From contig JAQWHD010000016.1 in assembly GCA_029237915.1 (NCBI GenBank), forward strand, positions 1 through 64,000: DNA of 64,000 nt. Direction: 5' to 3'. Position 1 is the first letter of the stretch. The number at the start of each line of letters is the position of its first letter. A program made the position numbers and the translations under genes. Below are positions 28,691 to 37,317 of the stretch, piece by piece. Below the pieces are notes generated by a model. It saw only the letters and a list, made by a program, of their open reading frames with translations, had not been told where the DNA came from and did not search any database. Source of the stretch: Thalassotalea sp. (GTDB lineage Bacteria; Pseudomonadota; Gammaproteobacteria; Enterobacterales; Alteromonadaceae).

Positions 28691-29554
28691 ATGAAAATAA
28701 TAAAGTGGGTAGCGGCGATATTGATACTTAATGTGTCGTGTTTAAGCCAAGCGAAGAATGCAGAGCCGCAGGTTATACCAAAAATCAGTGTGCAATTATG
28801 GTCTGTTAAAAATGAGCTAAAGCAAGATTTTAAAGGAACGCTGCAAAAAATTTCTGCAATGGGCTTTACTGGTGTTGAATTTGCTGGTGACTTTGGTCCT
28901 TACAAGAATGATGCTCCCGGTTTAAAGCGCTTTCTCGATAGCTTGAATTTACAAGTAAGTGCAGCTCATGTTCGTTTCTCTGCCTTTGATGAAGATAACT
29001 TTGCAAAGTCAGTGGCTTTTTATAAAGCATTAGCAACCGATACCTTGATTATTCCAGGAGATCCACGTTCGGCAGATATTGAGCAAATTGATAGCTTTAT
29101 TAGCGACTTAAATGAACTGTTTGTGAAATTAAAAAGCCAAGGATTTAAGTTTGGTTTTCATAACCATGACAAAGAATTTAATCAGCATAAAGCCGCAACA
29201 TTTTGGGATCATATCGCACGTTCAACCCCTAAAGATTTTGTCTTACAAATGGATGTTGGTTGGGTCACTTATGCAGATAAAAATCCTGTTACTTATATTG
29301 AGCGCTACCCTGGTAGAACATTAACAACCCACATTAAGGCTAAGTTACCAAATACTGAGCAAGACTTTACTGGCAAGCGCCAAATTGTTGGGGATGATGT
29401 TACCGATTGGAATGCGGTATTAAATGCTGAGATTGCTGTTGGTGGAACCGTATGGTTTGTTGTTGAGCAAGAAGAATACCCTGATGGCTTATCACCTTTA
29501 GATGCGGTTAAGTTATCTAAACAAGGTTTAGATAAAATTATTAGCGGTTTATAA
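28691..29554 (+). CDS. Exported sugar phosphate isomerase/epimerase-like TIM-barrel protein
   Basis: Xylose-isomerase-like TIM barrel (AP endonuclease 2 superfamily), 287 residues. Family features are the start ISVQLWSVKNELKQDF, GFTGVEFAG, the metal-site segments GFHNHDKEF and QMDVGWV, then THIKAK and WFVVEQE. A Sec signal peptide (residues 1-22, cleavage near SQA-KN) predicts a periplasmic location, common in marine paralogues associated with sugar or polyol catabolism. An AGGAAAA ribosome binding site precedes the ATG. It has no functional neighbours; the substrate is unknown. Confidence 0.85.
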   Translation: MKIIKWVAAILILNVSCLSQAKNAEPQVIPKISVQLWSVKNELKQDFKGTLQKISAMGFTGVEFAGDFGPYKNDAPGLKRFLDSLNLQVSAAHVRFSAFDEDNFAKSVAFYKALATDTLIIPGDPRSADIEQIDSFISDLNELFVKLKSQGFKFGFHNHDKEFNQHKAATFWDHIARSTPKDFVLQMDVGWVTYADKNPVTYIERYPGRTLTTHIKAKLPNTEQDFTGKRQIVGDDVTDWNAVLNAEIAVGGTVWFVVEQEEYPDGLSPLDAVKLSKQGLDKIISGL

Positions 29555-29560
29555 GACAAA

Positions 29561-29591
29561 AATGCCAGTCAGCTATTAACTGACTGGCATT
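29561..29591. terminator. Bidirectional terminator between convergent genes
   Basis: AATGCCAGTCAG / CTGACTGGCATT, 12-bp perfect stem with a 7-nt loop; the A-run on the left gives a T-run for the minus-strand DUF885 gene. Confidence 0.85.
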
Positions 29592-29641
29592 AAACTATTT
29601 AGTTGTCATATATTTAATTGTAAATATTTACAGCTTTAGAA

Positions 29642-31513
29642 TTAATCATCCATATTTTGATATGCTTGATAGTATATCCACTTATCAATTTTCTTTTCTA
29701 ATATCGGCATCGGCAGAGCGCCATCAATTAATACTTGTGTGTGGAACTTCTTAATATCAAAATGTTGTCCTAACGCACGAGAAGCTTTATTACGTAGTGA
29801 ACGAATTTCGCGTTGACCAATTTTATAAGAAACCGCTTGTCCCGGAATAGAGATGTAGCGCTCTACTTCAGAAGTAATGTCACTTTCAGCCATTGATGAG
29901 TTATCAGTCATATATTGAATAGCTTGCTCTCGAGTCCAACCAAAGGCGTGTAAACCGGTATCAACCACTAATCGCATGGCGCGTAATTGTTCATCTGATA
30001 AACGCCCATACCACTGGTAAGGGTCTTCAAACAGACCCATTTCTTTACCTAAGCTTTCAGCGTATAACGCCCAACCTTCAGAAAATACCGTGTAACCACC
30101 GAATTTTCGGAACATAGGTAGACCTTCAACTTCTTGTTGAATAGTTATTTGAAAGTGATGACCCGGTGACGCTTCGTGAATACTTAAGGTTTCTAATAAG
30201 AACTTAGGCTGGGATTTAAGGTTGTGAGTATTGATATAAAAAACACCTGGGCGAGAGCCATCTGGTGCAGGCGACTGGTAGCTTGCACCTGCACTTGAAG
30301 CCGCTCTAAATGCTTCAACAGCTTTTACTTCATAATCAGCTTTCGGGAAAACTTCAAATAAATCAGGTAAACGTTTATCAATTTTATTTTTAACATCAGT
30401 GTAAGCTTTAATTACTTCTTCTTCTGTTTTCCAATAAAATTGTTCATCATTTTTCAAAAACTCAAAAAACGCTGGCAAATCACCTTCAAATTTAACGGTT
30501 TCTTTTACCTGTTTCATCTCATTTAAAATTCGAGCAACTTCTTCTTTACCAAACTTATGGATATCTTCAGCAGTTAAAGCAAGCGTAGTATTAACCTCGA
30601 TTTTATGTTCATACCAAGCTTTACCATTGGGTAAATCGGCTAAGCCAACCGTTGTTCTGGCTTTAGGTAAATATTCATTTTTAATAAAATCATGTAGCTT
30701 TTTATAGCTTGGCGCCAATGTTTTCAGTATTAAATCATTATACTTTTTAGTTATTTTTTTCTTATCGCTGGCGCTGATATCTTTGTTATCGGCAAGCATA
30801 TTCACAGGGCCGTAAAAAACACTGTCTTTAGCATTTTTGACTACATGCGCAGAAAGCTGAGGTAATATTTTTTCAGCGATAGGTTTAGGTAGAACTACAC
30901 CTTGCTTGATACCTTCGCGCATCATTAAAATTACGCTATCCATATAGGCAACATAACCCTGACTTCTTTTAATGAAATTATCGTAATCTTTTACCGTATT
31001 GAAAGGTTGAGCACTCTCTCCTGAGCCTAGCGAGGCAAATGTATTATGAATACCGTGCATTTGATTTATCGGCGTTAGATGACCTTGAAATTTTGCCCCT
31101 TTGATGGCTATTTCACGATCACGCTTAAATATCTGGTAGCTCAGTATGTCTTGGCCTTTTAACAAGCTTTCATCTATGTTGTTAATTTGCCCTAAGTATT
31201 TTTCCTCTAAAGCTAACTCAGCTGCTAAAGACTCGTTAGTAATAGGGGCACTAAATTTATCGTTATACTCAATTAAGCCTATGTATGTACCGTATATCGG
31301 CGACATATCTAAAGTATCTTTAAAGTGCTTATCAAAAATTTGTTGCAGTGCTTGCTTTTCGGTTTCTGGGGTTCGCTCTACTGGTTTTTCTACAGGAGCT
31401 GGCTCTGAAGCAGTAACTTCAGTCGCAGCTACTTCACTTTCTGCACTAATTGCAATGTAGGAATTTCCTGCAGTTACTGCGAGGAGTGTTAATGCTAAGA
31501 TTGATTTTTTCAT
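29642..31513 (-). CDS. DUF885 family exported protein, putative metallohydrolase
   Basis: Secreted or periplasmic protein of 623 residues with a Sec signal peptide (MKKSILALTLLAVTAGNSYIA). The DUF885 hallmark HEASPGHHFQI is present around residue 460, a His/Glu cluster resembling a zinc-peptidase site, followed by FSEGWALYAESLGKEMG and a conserved C-terminus (GALPMPILEKKIDKWI). Members are often annotated as peptidase-like, but substrates are mostly unknown. An upstream GTG would add three residues; the ATG at 31513 gives a cleaner signal peptide. It is transcribed alone and ends at a shared terminator. Confidence 0.88.
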   Translation of the reverse strand: MKKSILALTLLAVTAGNSYIAISAESEVAATEVTASEPAPVEKPVERTPETEKQALQQIFDKHFKDTLDMSPIYGTYIGLIEYNDKFSAPITNESLAAELALEEKYLGQINNIDESLLKGQDILSYQIFKRDREIAIKGAKFQGHLTPINQMHGIHNTFASLGSGESAQPFNTVKDYDNFIKRSQGYVAYMDSVILMMREGIKQGVVLPKPIAEKILPQLSAHVVKNAKDSVFYGPVNMLADNKDISASDKKKITKKYNDLILKTLAPSYKKLHDFIKNEYLPKARTTVGLADLPNGKAWYEHKIEVNTTLALTAEDIHKFGKEEVARILNEMKQVKETVKFEGDLPAFFEFLKNDEQFYWKTEEEVIKAYTDVKNKIDKRLPDLFEVFPKADYEVKAVEAFRAASSAGASYQSPAPDGSRPGVFYINTHNLKSQPKFLLETLSIHEASPGHHFQITIQQEVEGLPMFRKFGGYTVFSEGWALYAESLGKEMGLFEDPYQWYGRLSDEQLRAMRLVVDTGLHAFGWTREQAIQYMTDNSSMAESDITSEVERYISIPGQAVSYKIGQREIRSLRNKASRALGQHFDIKKFHTQVLIDGALPMPILEKKIDKWIYYQAYQNMDD

Positions 31514-31585
31514 AGTTTCCACTTTAAAACGATATTTTGATTAAGATGCATAGGGCCAGTAATTAACTCTTATTATAGTGAATTA

Positions 31586-32413
31586 TTAATAACTTGCAGT
31601 AACTTCATAAGAAGTAAATTTACGAATATTAATGACACCTGTATCGAAATATAAATACTGACCTTTAATACCCATTAATGTGCCACTTACTTGTGGGGTT
31701 TTATCAAAATTAAACGAACTGATCTTCGTTGGGTATTCTAATACCGGGAAATCAATATCTACCACCTCAGCATCTAAACGCTCAAACGCATCTTCCCCAT
31801 AGTTTAATTTAATATCTGCTAACTTTGCTTCAATTTGCGGGATTAACTCATTCGCTCGAGCTTTTAAATCTAAGGTTTCAGCTTTGCCTTTAAGCATGTT
31901 ACGCCAGTTGGTTTTATCGGCGATAAACTCAGCTAAAGCGATTTCTACTAAGCCTGAAATAATCCGCGATTTAACCTTAAAGATAGGTAAAGCTTGGTTC
32001 GCGCCTTGGTCAATCCAACGGGTTGGTATTTGTGTATGGCGAGTAATACCCACTTTTATCGCTGTGGTATTGGCCAAATAAACGTAATGATCAACAAAAC
32101 AGTTATCTTCACCCCATTGTGGCTCTCGACAAGTACCTTGGGCGAAATGGCAAGTTTCAGGTTTCATAATACACATGTCGCATTTCGCTAGCTTGGTCAT
32201 ACAAACATAACAAAAACCTTGCGAGTAACTTTTTTTAGTTTTTCGACTACATTCACTACAGTTAATGTTTCCTGAAAAATCTAAGGTTAAGTGCTTTCCA
32301 ATAAGAGGGTTTAGAGCAAGTGAGTGCTCACCTAGTGGTAGGTTGTATTCAACTTGACCATCATTTAGCTTGGAAGTCATTTTGGCTAAATGGCCAGTAA
32401 TAGAGTTTGTCAT
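31586..32413 (-). CDS. DUF2797 family protein with a cysteine-rich zinc-binding region
   Basis: A conserved gammaproteobacterial protein of unknown function (275 residues). The N-terminal third has a zinc-ribbon-like series of cysteines: Cys52/55, 68/71, 78/81, 88, 95 and 105. It is followed by VYLANTTAIKVGITRHTQIPTRWIDQGA (from about residue 110), which resembles the GIY-YIG nuclease core pattern with its central Arg. The remainder is helical. The pattern suggests a nucleic-acid-binding or nuclease-like protein, but that is inference. It lies 72 bp upstream of the DUF885 gene, on the same strand. Confidence 0.82.
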   Translation of the reverse strand: MTNSITGHLAKMTSKLNDGQVEYNLPLGEHSLALNPLIGKHLTLDFSGNINCSECSRKTKKSYSQGFCYVCMTKLAKCDMCIMKPETCHFAQGTCREPQWGEDNCFVDHYVYLANTTAIKVGITRHTQIPTRWIDQGANQALPIFKVKSRIISGLVEIALAEFIADKTNWRNMLKGKAETLDLKARANELIPQIEAKLADIKLNYGEDAFERLDAEVVDIDFPVLEYPTKISSFNFDKTPQVSGTLMGIKGQYLYFDTGVINIRKFTSYEVTASY

Positions 32414-32485
32414 AGTATTGTCTTGGTTCTTATAGTTAGCTTTATCTGAATTGTTTGTTGATTATAATTTTCAGGCCAGATGTTA

Positions 32486-32899
32486 TTAAATTTGAACTTT
32501 GCCGCGGTTTGATTTGATTTGTCCGCGTTTATTTTTGCTGTCCATTCTGCGCCTTTGTGAAGCTTTAGTTGGCTTAGTTGCTCTACGCTTTTTTTGTACC
32601 ACAGTTGCCGTCTTAATAAATTCGATTAAACGGGCAATGGCGGCTTCTTTATTTTTTTCTTGAGTACGAGAGCTTTGTGACTTGATGACAATAATACCAT
32701 CTTTGGTCATGCGAGAATCACTGTACGCCAAAATTAATTCTTTATATTTATCTGGCAAGGATGATTGTTTTACGTCAAAACGTAAATGAATGGCAGTTGC
32801 CACTTTATTGACATTTTGTCCACCCGCACCTTGCGAGCGAATTGCCGAAAATTCAATTTCTTGCTCGTTTAAGTACAGGTTGTTTGATATAACTATCAT
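32486..32899 (-). CDS. arfB: Alternative ribosome-rescue factor ArfB
   Basis: Peptidyl-tRNA hydrolase that frees ribosomes stalled on non-stop mRNAs, independent of tmRNA. The GGQ catalytic motif is clear (AIRSQGAGGQNVNKVATAIH), and the C-terminal tail is strongly basic (KKRRATKPTKASQRRR), as needed to occupy the empty mRNA channel. I place the start at the ATG giving MIVISNNLYL, because ArfB proteins begin with MIVIS; another in-frame ATG at 32920 would add seven residues. It is divergent from the GIY-YIG gene. Length from the chosen start is 137 residues, close to E. coli ArfB (140). Confidence 0.94.
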   Translation of the reverse strand: MIVISNNLYLNEQEIEFSAIRSQGAGGQNVNKVATAIHLRFDVKQSSLPDKYKELILAYSDSRMTKDGIIVIKSQSSRTQEKNKEAAIARLIEFIKTATVVQKKRRATKPTKASQRRRMDSKNKRGQIKSNRGKVQI

Positions 32900-32960
32900 T
32901 AATTTCTGGCCATCTTCCATAGTTGCAGGCCTAGAGTAGCAATATTGAGAAAAATAATAA

Positions 32961-33215
32961 ATGTCAAAGTGTTGGTTTGTTTATGTTTTACGTTGTAAAG
33001 ACGATAGTTTATATGCCGGTATTACAACAGATATAGCTAGGCGTGTTGCAGAGCATAATGAAGGTGGCGTTAAGTCGGCTAAATACACGCGTAACAGACG
33101 GCCTGTAGCTCTTGAGTACTTTGAGCAATGCGATGACAGATCGAGTGCTACCAAACGTGAAATAGCCATTAAAAAACTTACTCGAAAACAAAAACTACTA
33201 CTCATTTCTAGTTAA
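32961..33215 (+). CDS. GIY-YIG nuclease superfamily protein (YhbQ-like)
   Basis: A single small GIY-YIG domain of 84 residues (FVYVLRCKDDSLYAGITTDIARRVAEHN, then KYTRNRRPVALEYFE and KREIAIKKL). The architecture matches E. coli YhbQ, a DNA-structure-selective or housekeeping nuclease with no accessory domain. The start is close to the divergent arfB promoter. The exact role is not established. Confidence 0.9.
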   Translation: MSKCWFVYVLRCKDDSLYAGITTDIARRVAEHNEGGVKSAKYTRNRRPVALEYFEQCDDRSSATKREIAIKKLTRKQKLLLISS

Positions 33216-33353
33216 TTACTATCTAAATTTTTATCTCTGGTCTGATAAGTATTTTAATCTTCGATTTAATACAAATTCACTGTTAAAATACGCGCTCTAA
33301 TGTGCGTTATATTACGTACTAAAATTTTTTACATCTAGGAAAGTATAAAAAAC

Positions 33354-34073
33354 ATGTTTATCGATAAGTATTATAACGAGGAAAATCAAAAGATTAACTT
33401 TACGCGTGAGCAGGCAAGTGATTTTGCTAAGCAAGTAGCTGATGATTTTAATCCTATCCATAACGTCGATGCTAAACGTTTTGTTGTACCTGGTGACCTA
33501 TTATTTGCCATTGTGATTGCAAAGTCTGGTTTGAGCCAAAAAATGACATTTAATTTTTCTGGCATGGTTACCGATGCTGTAAACCTTAATGTACCTGAAA
33601 GAGTTGGTAAATTTACCAGCATTACAGATGATAAAGAAAAAGAATACTTAAACTTTTCTGCAGATGCAGAGCATACAAGATGTGAGTCATTAATCGATTC
33701 ATTAATCCGCTCTTATGTTGGTTTTTCTGGGCAAACTTACCCAAACATTCTTTGTGCTTTAATGAAGAAAAATAACGTAATGATCAACCCTAAGCGTCCT
33801 ATGATCATGTATGAAAGCATGGAAATTGATTTAAATACCTTAGATGTTAAGTCGGTTTCACTTGAACTGAATAAGCAAGAAACCACACTAAGCGTAGATG
33901 GTAAACGTGGTAAGGCACAACTTAAATTTGATTTGATTAGCGAAGGTAAAGTGATTGGCCATGGTGTTAAATACATGGTGCTAAGTGGCTTACGCGAGTA
34001 TGAACAAGACGTAATGGATGCCGTTAATACTGAATATTACGCAATGAAAGATGCTTACTTAGCTGTTAATTAA
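33354..34073 (+). CDS. DUF3581 family protein, predicted hot-dog fold
   Basis: A 239-residue protein of a family restricted to Gammaproteobacteria. Two stretches recall MaoC-like hot-dog dehydratases/thioesterases: an Asn/His-rich active-site-like segment (DDFNPIHNVDAKRFVVPGDLLFA, residues 30-52) and the second half beginning near 145 that could form a second hot-dog. The catalytic Asp/His pair of MaoC is only partly recognisable (N33...H36). I infer acyl-thioester binding but cannot assign a reaction. It has its own promoter region and a terminator. Confidence 0.83.
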   Translation: MFIDKYYNEENQKINFTREQASDFAKQVADDFNPIHNVDAKRFVVPGDLLFAIVIAKSGLSQKMTFNFSGMVTDAVNLNVPERVGKFTSITDDKEKEYLNFSADAEHTRCESLIDSLIRSYVGFSGQTYPNILCALMKKNNVMINPKRPMIMYESMEIDLNTLDVKSVSLELNKQETTLSVDGKRGKAQLKFDLISEGKVIGHGVKYMVLSGLREYEQDVMDAVNTEYYAMKDAYLAVN

Positions 34074-34106
34074 TTACACTAACACTAAGCGTTACAACTC
34101 TATTTC

Positions 34107-34145
34107 AACGCCTAGCTCTTTATTTAAGTGCTAGGCGTTTTTGTT
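34107..34145 (+). terminator. Terminator of the DUF3581 gene
   Basis: AACGCCTAGC (34107-34116) / GCTAGGCGTT (34130-34139) followed by TTTTTG-type sequence; 10-bp perfect stem. Confidence 0.88.
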
Positions 34146-34177
34146 TACACTCTATGCTGAACTTTTAACTTCTGAGT

Positions 34178-34417
34178 TTAACCTTTAACCTTCTTATATT
34201 TTTTTGGCAGCTTGTTGTTTTTACAAAGCCACCATAACTTTCTCGCCTGTTTTTCCTGTTTTTTTAATTTCTCACCTTGCTTTACGCTATAGCCATTTTT
34301 AAGTTTGGATTGTATTTTCTTTAAATCCAGCATAAATGGATCGCATTTAGCTTTTGCTTGAACAGGTTGTGCTAAAAGCATCAACAGAATAGGTGATAGA
34401 GCGACTAAAATTTTCAT
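34178..34417 (-). CDS. Small exported basic protein, unknown function
   Basis: I do not recognise this 79-residue protein. It has a clear signal peptide (MKILVALSPILLMLLAQPVQA, cleavage about residue 21), a mature part of about 58 residues very rich in Lys (KLKKQEKQARK, KKYKKVKG), and two Cys (mature CDPF and WWLCK) able to form one disulphide. AAGGA lies 7-8 nt upstream of the ATG, supporting translation. It is isolated between a terminator and the divergent ligase gene. Confidence 0.7.
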   Translation of the reverse strand: MKILVALSPILLMLLAQPVQAKAKCDPFMLDLKKIQSKLKNGYSVKQGEKLKKQEKQARKLWWLCKNNKLPKKYKKVKG

Positions 34418-34561
34418 AACATTCCTTGTTAATTGTTGCGAAGGTTTTAGTATAGTTTAATTTTAAATAATGAAATTTAAACTACACTTATAAAACTACA
34501 GCAGGAGGCTGTTTATGCCAATTTAATTGAATTGGTATCCTATTTGATTAAGGAAGATCTT

Positions 34562-35428
34562 ATGTGTTTTATAAACAAATCTATAAATATTCTATGGTTA
34601 TCAATCTTTGCCTGGCTAGGTATTTTTATACCTTATGCAAACGCATCACCCCCGCAATTACAACATGCCAAAAACTATCACGAAAATGTGTCAATAAAAG
34701 ACTATTTTGTTAGTGAAAAGCTTGATGGTATTCGTGGCTATTGGGATGGTAACAAGCTACTTTCTCGCAATGGTCTGTTAATCTCTACTCCAACCTGGTT
34801 TGTAAAAAACTTTCCCAGTTACCCATTAGATGGTGAACTGTGGTTGGGTCGAGGGAATTTCCAACAAGCTTTGAGTATTGTTTCACAAATAAGCCCTTCA
34901 TCTAGTAATGATGTACGCTGGCAAAAGATGCGCTTTATGATCTTTGATTTACCGAATCATGTAGGAGACTTTAGTGAAAGAGTAAAGAGCATGCGCAGCT
35001 TAGTTGCGAAAATTAACTCACCTTACTTAAAAATGATCCCCCAACAAAAAATACAATCTAGGGAGCAGCTGCAAGAGCTTTTAGATGAGGTTGTTAAAAA
35101 TGACGGTGAAGGGCTTATGCTACACAAATCTAATGGTCAATATACTGTGGGTCGAAATAACAACATTCTCAAATTAAAACCTCATTATGACGCCGAAGCA
35201 ACTGTGGTTGCTCATTTACCCGGGCAAGGTAAATTTGCCGGCATGTTAGGCTCTCTACTGGTTGAAAATAATGAAGGCGTTCGCTTTAAAGTCGGCACAG
35301 GTTTTAGCGTTCAGCAACGGCGTAACCCACCGGCAATAGGCTCAATTATTACTTATAAATATTGGGGTTACACTGAAACTAACGTACCTAGATTTGCCAG
35401 TTATTTGAGACAGCGAAAAAGTTTTTAA
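34562..35428 (+). CDS. Periplasmic ATP-dependent DNA ligase (Lig E type)
   Basis: Minimal ATP-dependent ligase made of a nucleotidyltransferase plus OB domain, with a signal peptide (about residues 1-28, ending YANA). Motifs: I SEKLDGIRG (adenylated Lys at 53), Ia SRNG, III FMIFDLP, IV GEGLML, V LKLKPHYDAEA. Length is 288. Lig E enzymes occur beside the essential NAD-dependent LigA and are thought to act on extracellular or incoming DNA. The start at 34562 has AAGGAAG 5 nt upstream; an in-frame TTG at 34532 lacks such support. It is not in an operon. Confidence 0.93.
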   Translation: MCFINKSINILWLSIFAWLGIFIPYANASPPQLQHAKNYHENVSIKDYFVSEKLDGIRGYWDGNKLLSRNGLLISTPTWFVKNFPSYPLDGELWLGRGNFQQALSIVSQISPSSSNDVRWQKMRFMIFDLPNHVGDFSERVKSMRSLVAKINSPYLKMIPQQKIQSREQLQELLDEVVKNDGEGLMLHKSNGQYTVGRNNNILKLKPHYDAEATVVAHLPGQGKFAGMLGSLLVENNEGVRFKVGTGFSVQQRRNPPAIGSIITYKYWGYTETNVPRFASYLRQRKSF

Positions 35429-35564
35429 AATAATCGATAGAATAATAGATAAATGAATTGATAACTTGCTGGCTGGATTACCTTGTATGCTTAGGCAGAC
35501 AATGGTTAGAATGCTAATAGTGGTTAAATTAATCCAATTAAATGAGATAAGAGCAATAATAAAT

Positions 35565-36173
35565 ATGGAATTAGAACTTTGGTTGTCACTCGTAGTTATT
35601 TGCATGTTAGGCGCACTCTCTCCAGGGCCTAGTTTAGCCTTAGTGCTACGTAATACCATTTCCGCGGGACATGGGCCGGGATATGCTACTGCAATTAGTC
35701 ACGGCTTAGGCGTGGCTTTATATGCTGCTATTGCAGTTACCGGTATCGGCTTGGTTATAGTGCAATCACCCGTTGTTTTTCAAGTAGTACAATATACTGG
35801 TGCTGCTTTTTTAGTGTATTTAGCCATTAATGCACTGCGCAGTTCGGGTAGTAAAATTGATTTATCTGAAACAGTAAATAAGCTGAAAGTTCATGGCTGG
35901 CGTGATGGCTTTTTAATTGCCTTTTTAAACCCTAAGTTGGCGATATTCTTTCTGGCTTTATTTAGCCAATTTGTTGATGTCAATGCCAGCATGCAGCAAA
36001 AGCTTATTATGATTTTTAACGTTGGTGGTATCGATACCATTTGGTATTGCCTTGTGGTATTTGGCTTGTCTCGCGGGCCGGTTTTAAACAAGTTAAAATC
36101 GAATAGTCATGTTGTTGATAAAGTCACAGGAGTGGTGTTACTCCTGTTAGCTGTCCGCGTTGTTATAAATTAG
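35565..36173 (+). CDS. LysE/RhtB family amino acid exporter
   Basis: Six-helix inner-membrane exporter (202 residues) for amino acids or derivatives. Family motifs: the N-terminal GALSPGPSLALVLRNTISAGHGPGYATAISHGLG and the later FLIAFLNPKLAIFFLALFSQF. The start is chosen at the ATG giving MELELWLSLVV; an in-frame ATG about 100 nt upstream (35466) would put non-membrane sequence ahead of the first helix. Substrate unknown. It is separated from the convergent methyltransferase gene by a strong terminator. Confidence 0.9.
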   Translation: MELELWLSLVVICMLGALSPGPSLALVLRNTISAGHGPGYATAISHGLGVALYAAIAVTGIGLVIVQSPVVFQVVQYTGAAFLVYLAINALRSSGSKIDLSETVNKLKVHGWRDGFLIAFLNPKLAIFFLALFSQFVDVNASMQQKLIMIFNVGGIDTIWYCLVVFGLSRGPVLNKLKSNSHVVDKVTGVVLLLLAVRVVIN

Positions 36174-36219
36174 CTGCCAATATGCCATCAACCTATTCTA
36201 GGACTGGACAGTCGCTAAC

Positions 36220-36254
36220 AAAAAAGGAAAAGCACAATGCTTTTCCTTTTTTTT
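36220..36254. terminator. Bidirectional terminator
   Basis: A 15-bp perfect stem, AAAAAAGGAAAAGCA / TGCTTTTCCTTTTTT, with a CAA loop, between the convergent LysE and methyltransferase genes. Confidence 0.93.
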
Positions 36255-36271
36255 CAATATTAGTTAGTGAT

Positions 36272-37180
36272 TTAGTCTACTTGATGATATTTAAAAATTA
36301 ACACCTTTAAACCTTTACCCGGCATAGCTTCTTTATAAACCTCTGGCGGGGCAATACTTTCTATGTATTCACAGCTTGGGCATTCCGCTTCGATCATTTG
36401 ATGAATAAAATCTGCTGATAAATCTGGCGAGTTAAGGCACAGCATCATTAGTCCGCCGTCATTCATTAGTTGTGGTAAACGCCTAATGATTTTAGGGTAA
36501 TCGCGCTTTATATCGACACTGCCTTTTTGGAACGATGGTGGATCGCTGATTAATAAGTCGTACGGGCCGTGCTTTTTCAAGCGCCCATAAGATTTGAAAA
36601 TATCGACACCTTCAAACTTAACTTTACTTAATTCATGTTTGTTTAGTCTGTGATTATCACGGCCTTTGGCAAGAGGTGCTTTACTGATATCTATATTAAC
36701 AACTTTGTCGGCATTTCCGGCAATCGCGGCAATCGAGAATGGGCAAGTATAAGCAAATAGATTCAACACTGTTTTATTAGCGCTGTTGTTTAAAACCCAT
36801 TGTCGACCATTACGCATATCTAAGAAAATACCATAGTTCTGCGCTTGGCCAAGTTGCACCTGATACTTCAAACCGTGCTCTATGGCAATTAAGTTAGTGA
36901 CTTCATCACCTAACAAAAGCTCGGTAGGGGCTTTTTCTCTGCATCTGAACTGTACTTGTACACTTTTGCACTCAGCTAGGTTAGTCATTAATAGCTCGGC
37001 TTGTTTAGCAAGCCATGCAGAGTCTTCTTCCTTGTATAGAGTAATTAATGCAACCGGTGGCAACCAATCCACGCATACGTGTTCTAGACCTTCGTAGGCA
37101 TGACCACGACCATGAAATAAACGCCTGCTTTCTAGTAAGTCATCTTGTGAGTATTGGCTAAAAGGAATATGTTCAATCAT
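36272..37180 (-). CDS. Class I SAM-dependent methyltransferase (RlmI/RlmL-C-like, probable RNA target)
   Basis: A 302-residue cytosolic methyltransferase with the Rossmann motif I VLNLFAYTCPFSIAA, motif II VVNIDISKAPL and catalytic-loop motif LLISDPPSFQKGS, then a final MPGKGLKVLIFKY. These closely resemble the RlmI and RlmL/RlmK C-terminal rRNA methyltransferases, but the PUA or THUMP domains of those enzymes are absent; the N-terminal 115 residues form a separate beta-rich domain. I infer an rRNA methyltransferase; the modified base is unknown. It ends at a bidirectional terminator. Confidence 0.85.
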   Translation of the reverse strand: MIEHIPFSQYSQDDLLESRRLFHGRGHAYEGLEHVCVDWLPPVALITLYKEEDSAWLAKQAELLMTNLAECKSVQVQFRCREKAPTELLLGDEVTNLIAIEHGLKYQVQLGQAQNYGIFLDMRNGRQWVLNNSANKTVLNLFAYTCPFSIAAIAGNADKVVNIDISKAPLAKGRDNHRLNKHELSKVKFEGVDIFKSYGRLKKHGPYDLLISDPPSFQKGSVDIKRDYPKIIRRLPQLMNDGGLMMLCLNSPDLSADFIHQMIEAECPSCEYIESIAPPEVYKEAMPGKGLKVLIFKYHQVD

Positions 37181-37223
37181 GGTATTTGTTGAGGATAAAA
37201 TAGAATTTCAGAGATTTTAACAT

Positions 37224-37255
37224 AAAAAAACCTAGAGTTATTAATTCTAGGTTTT
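37224..37255 (-). terminator. Terminator of the NSS transporter gene
   Basis: AAAACCTAGA (37227-37236) / TCTAGGTTTT (37246-37255); the A7 run at 37224-37230 gives a T7 tail on the minus strand. The CTAGAAA repeat lies between the stop codon and this hairpin, so the repeat is transcribed in the 3' UTR. Confidence 0.82.
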
Positions 37256-37261
37256 AAAATA

Positions 37262-37317
37262 TTTCTAGTTTCTAGTTTCTAGTTTCTAGTTTCTAGTTTC
37301 TAGTTTCTTGTTTTAGC
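37262..37317. repeat. Heptamer tandem repeat (TTTCTAG)6 plus degenerate units
   Basis: Six perfect TTTCTAG units (37262-37303), then TTTCTTG (37304-37310) and TTTTAGC (37311-37317). The last unit contains the complement of the TAA stop of the adjacent minus-strand transporter gene. A second, shorter array of the same unit lies at 54930-54970. Confidence 0.95.

Noticed and set aside
34519-34541. Second MITE-like copy upstream of the ligase gene
   Set aside because: Only a short AATTGAATTGGTAT stretch resembles the terminal repeat. No partner end was found nearby, so at most it is a relic.
37262-37317. Heptamer array as a CRISPR
   Set aside because: Units are 7 bp and contiguous with no spacers; no cas gene is nearby.
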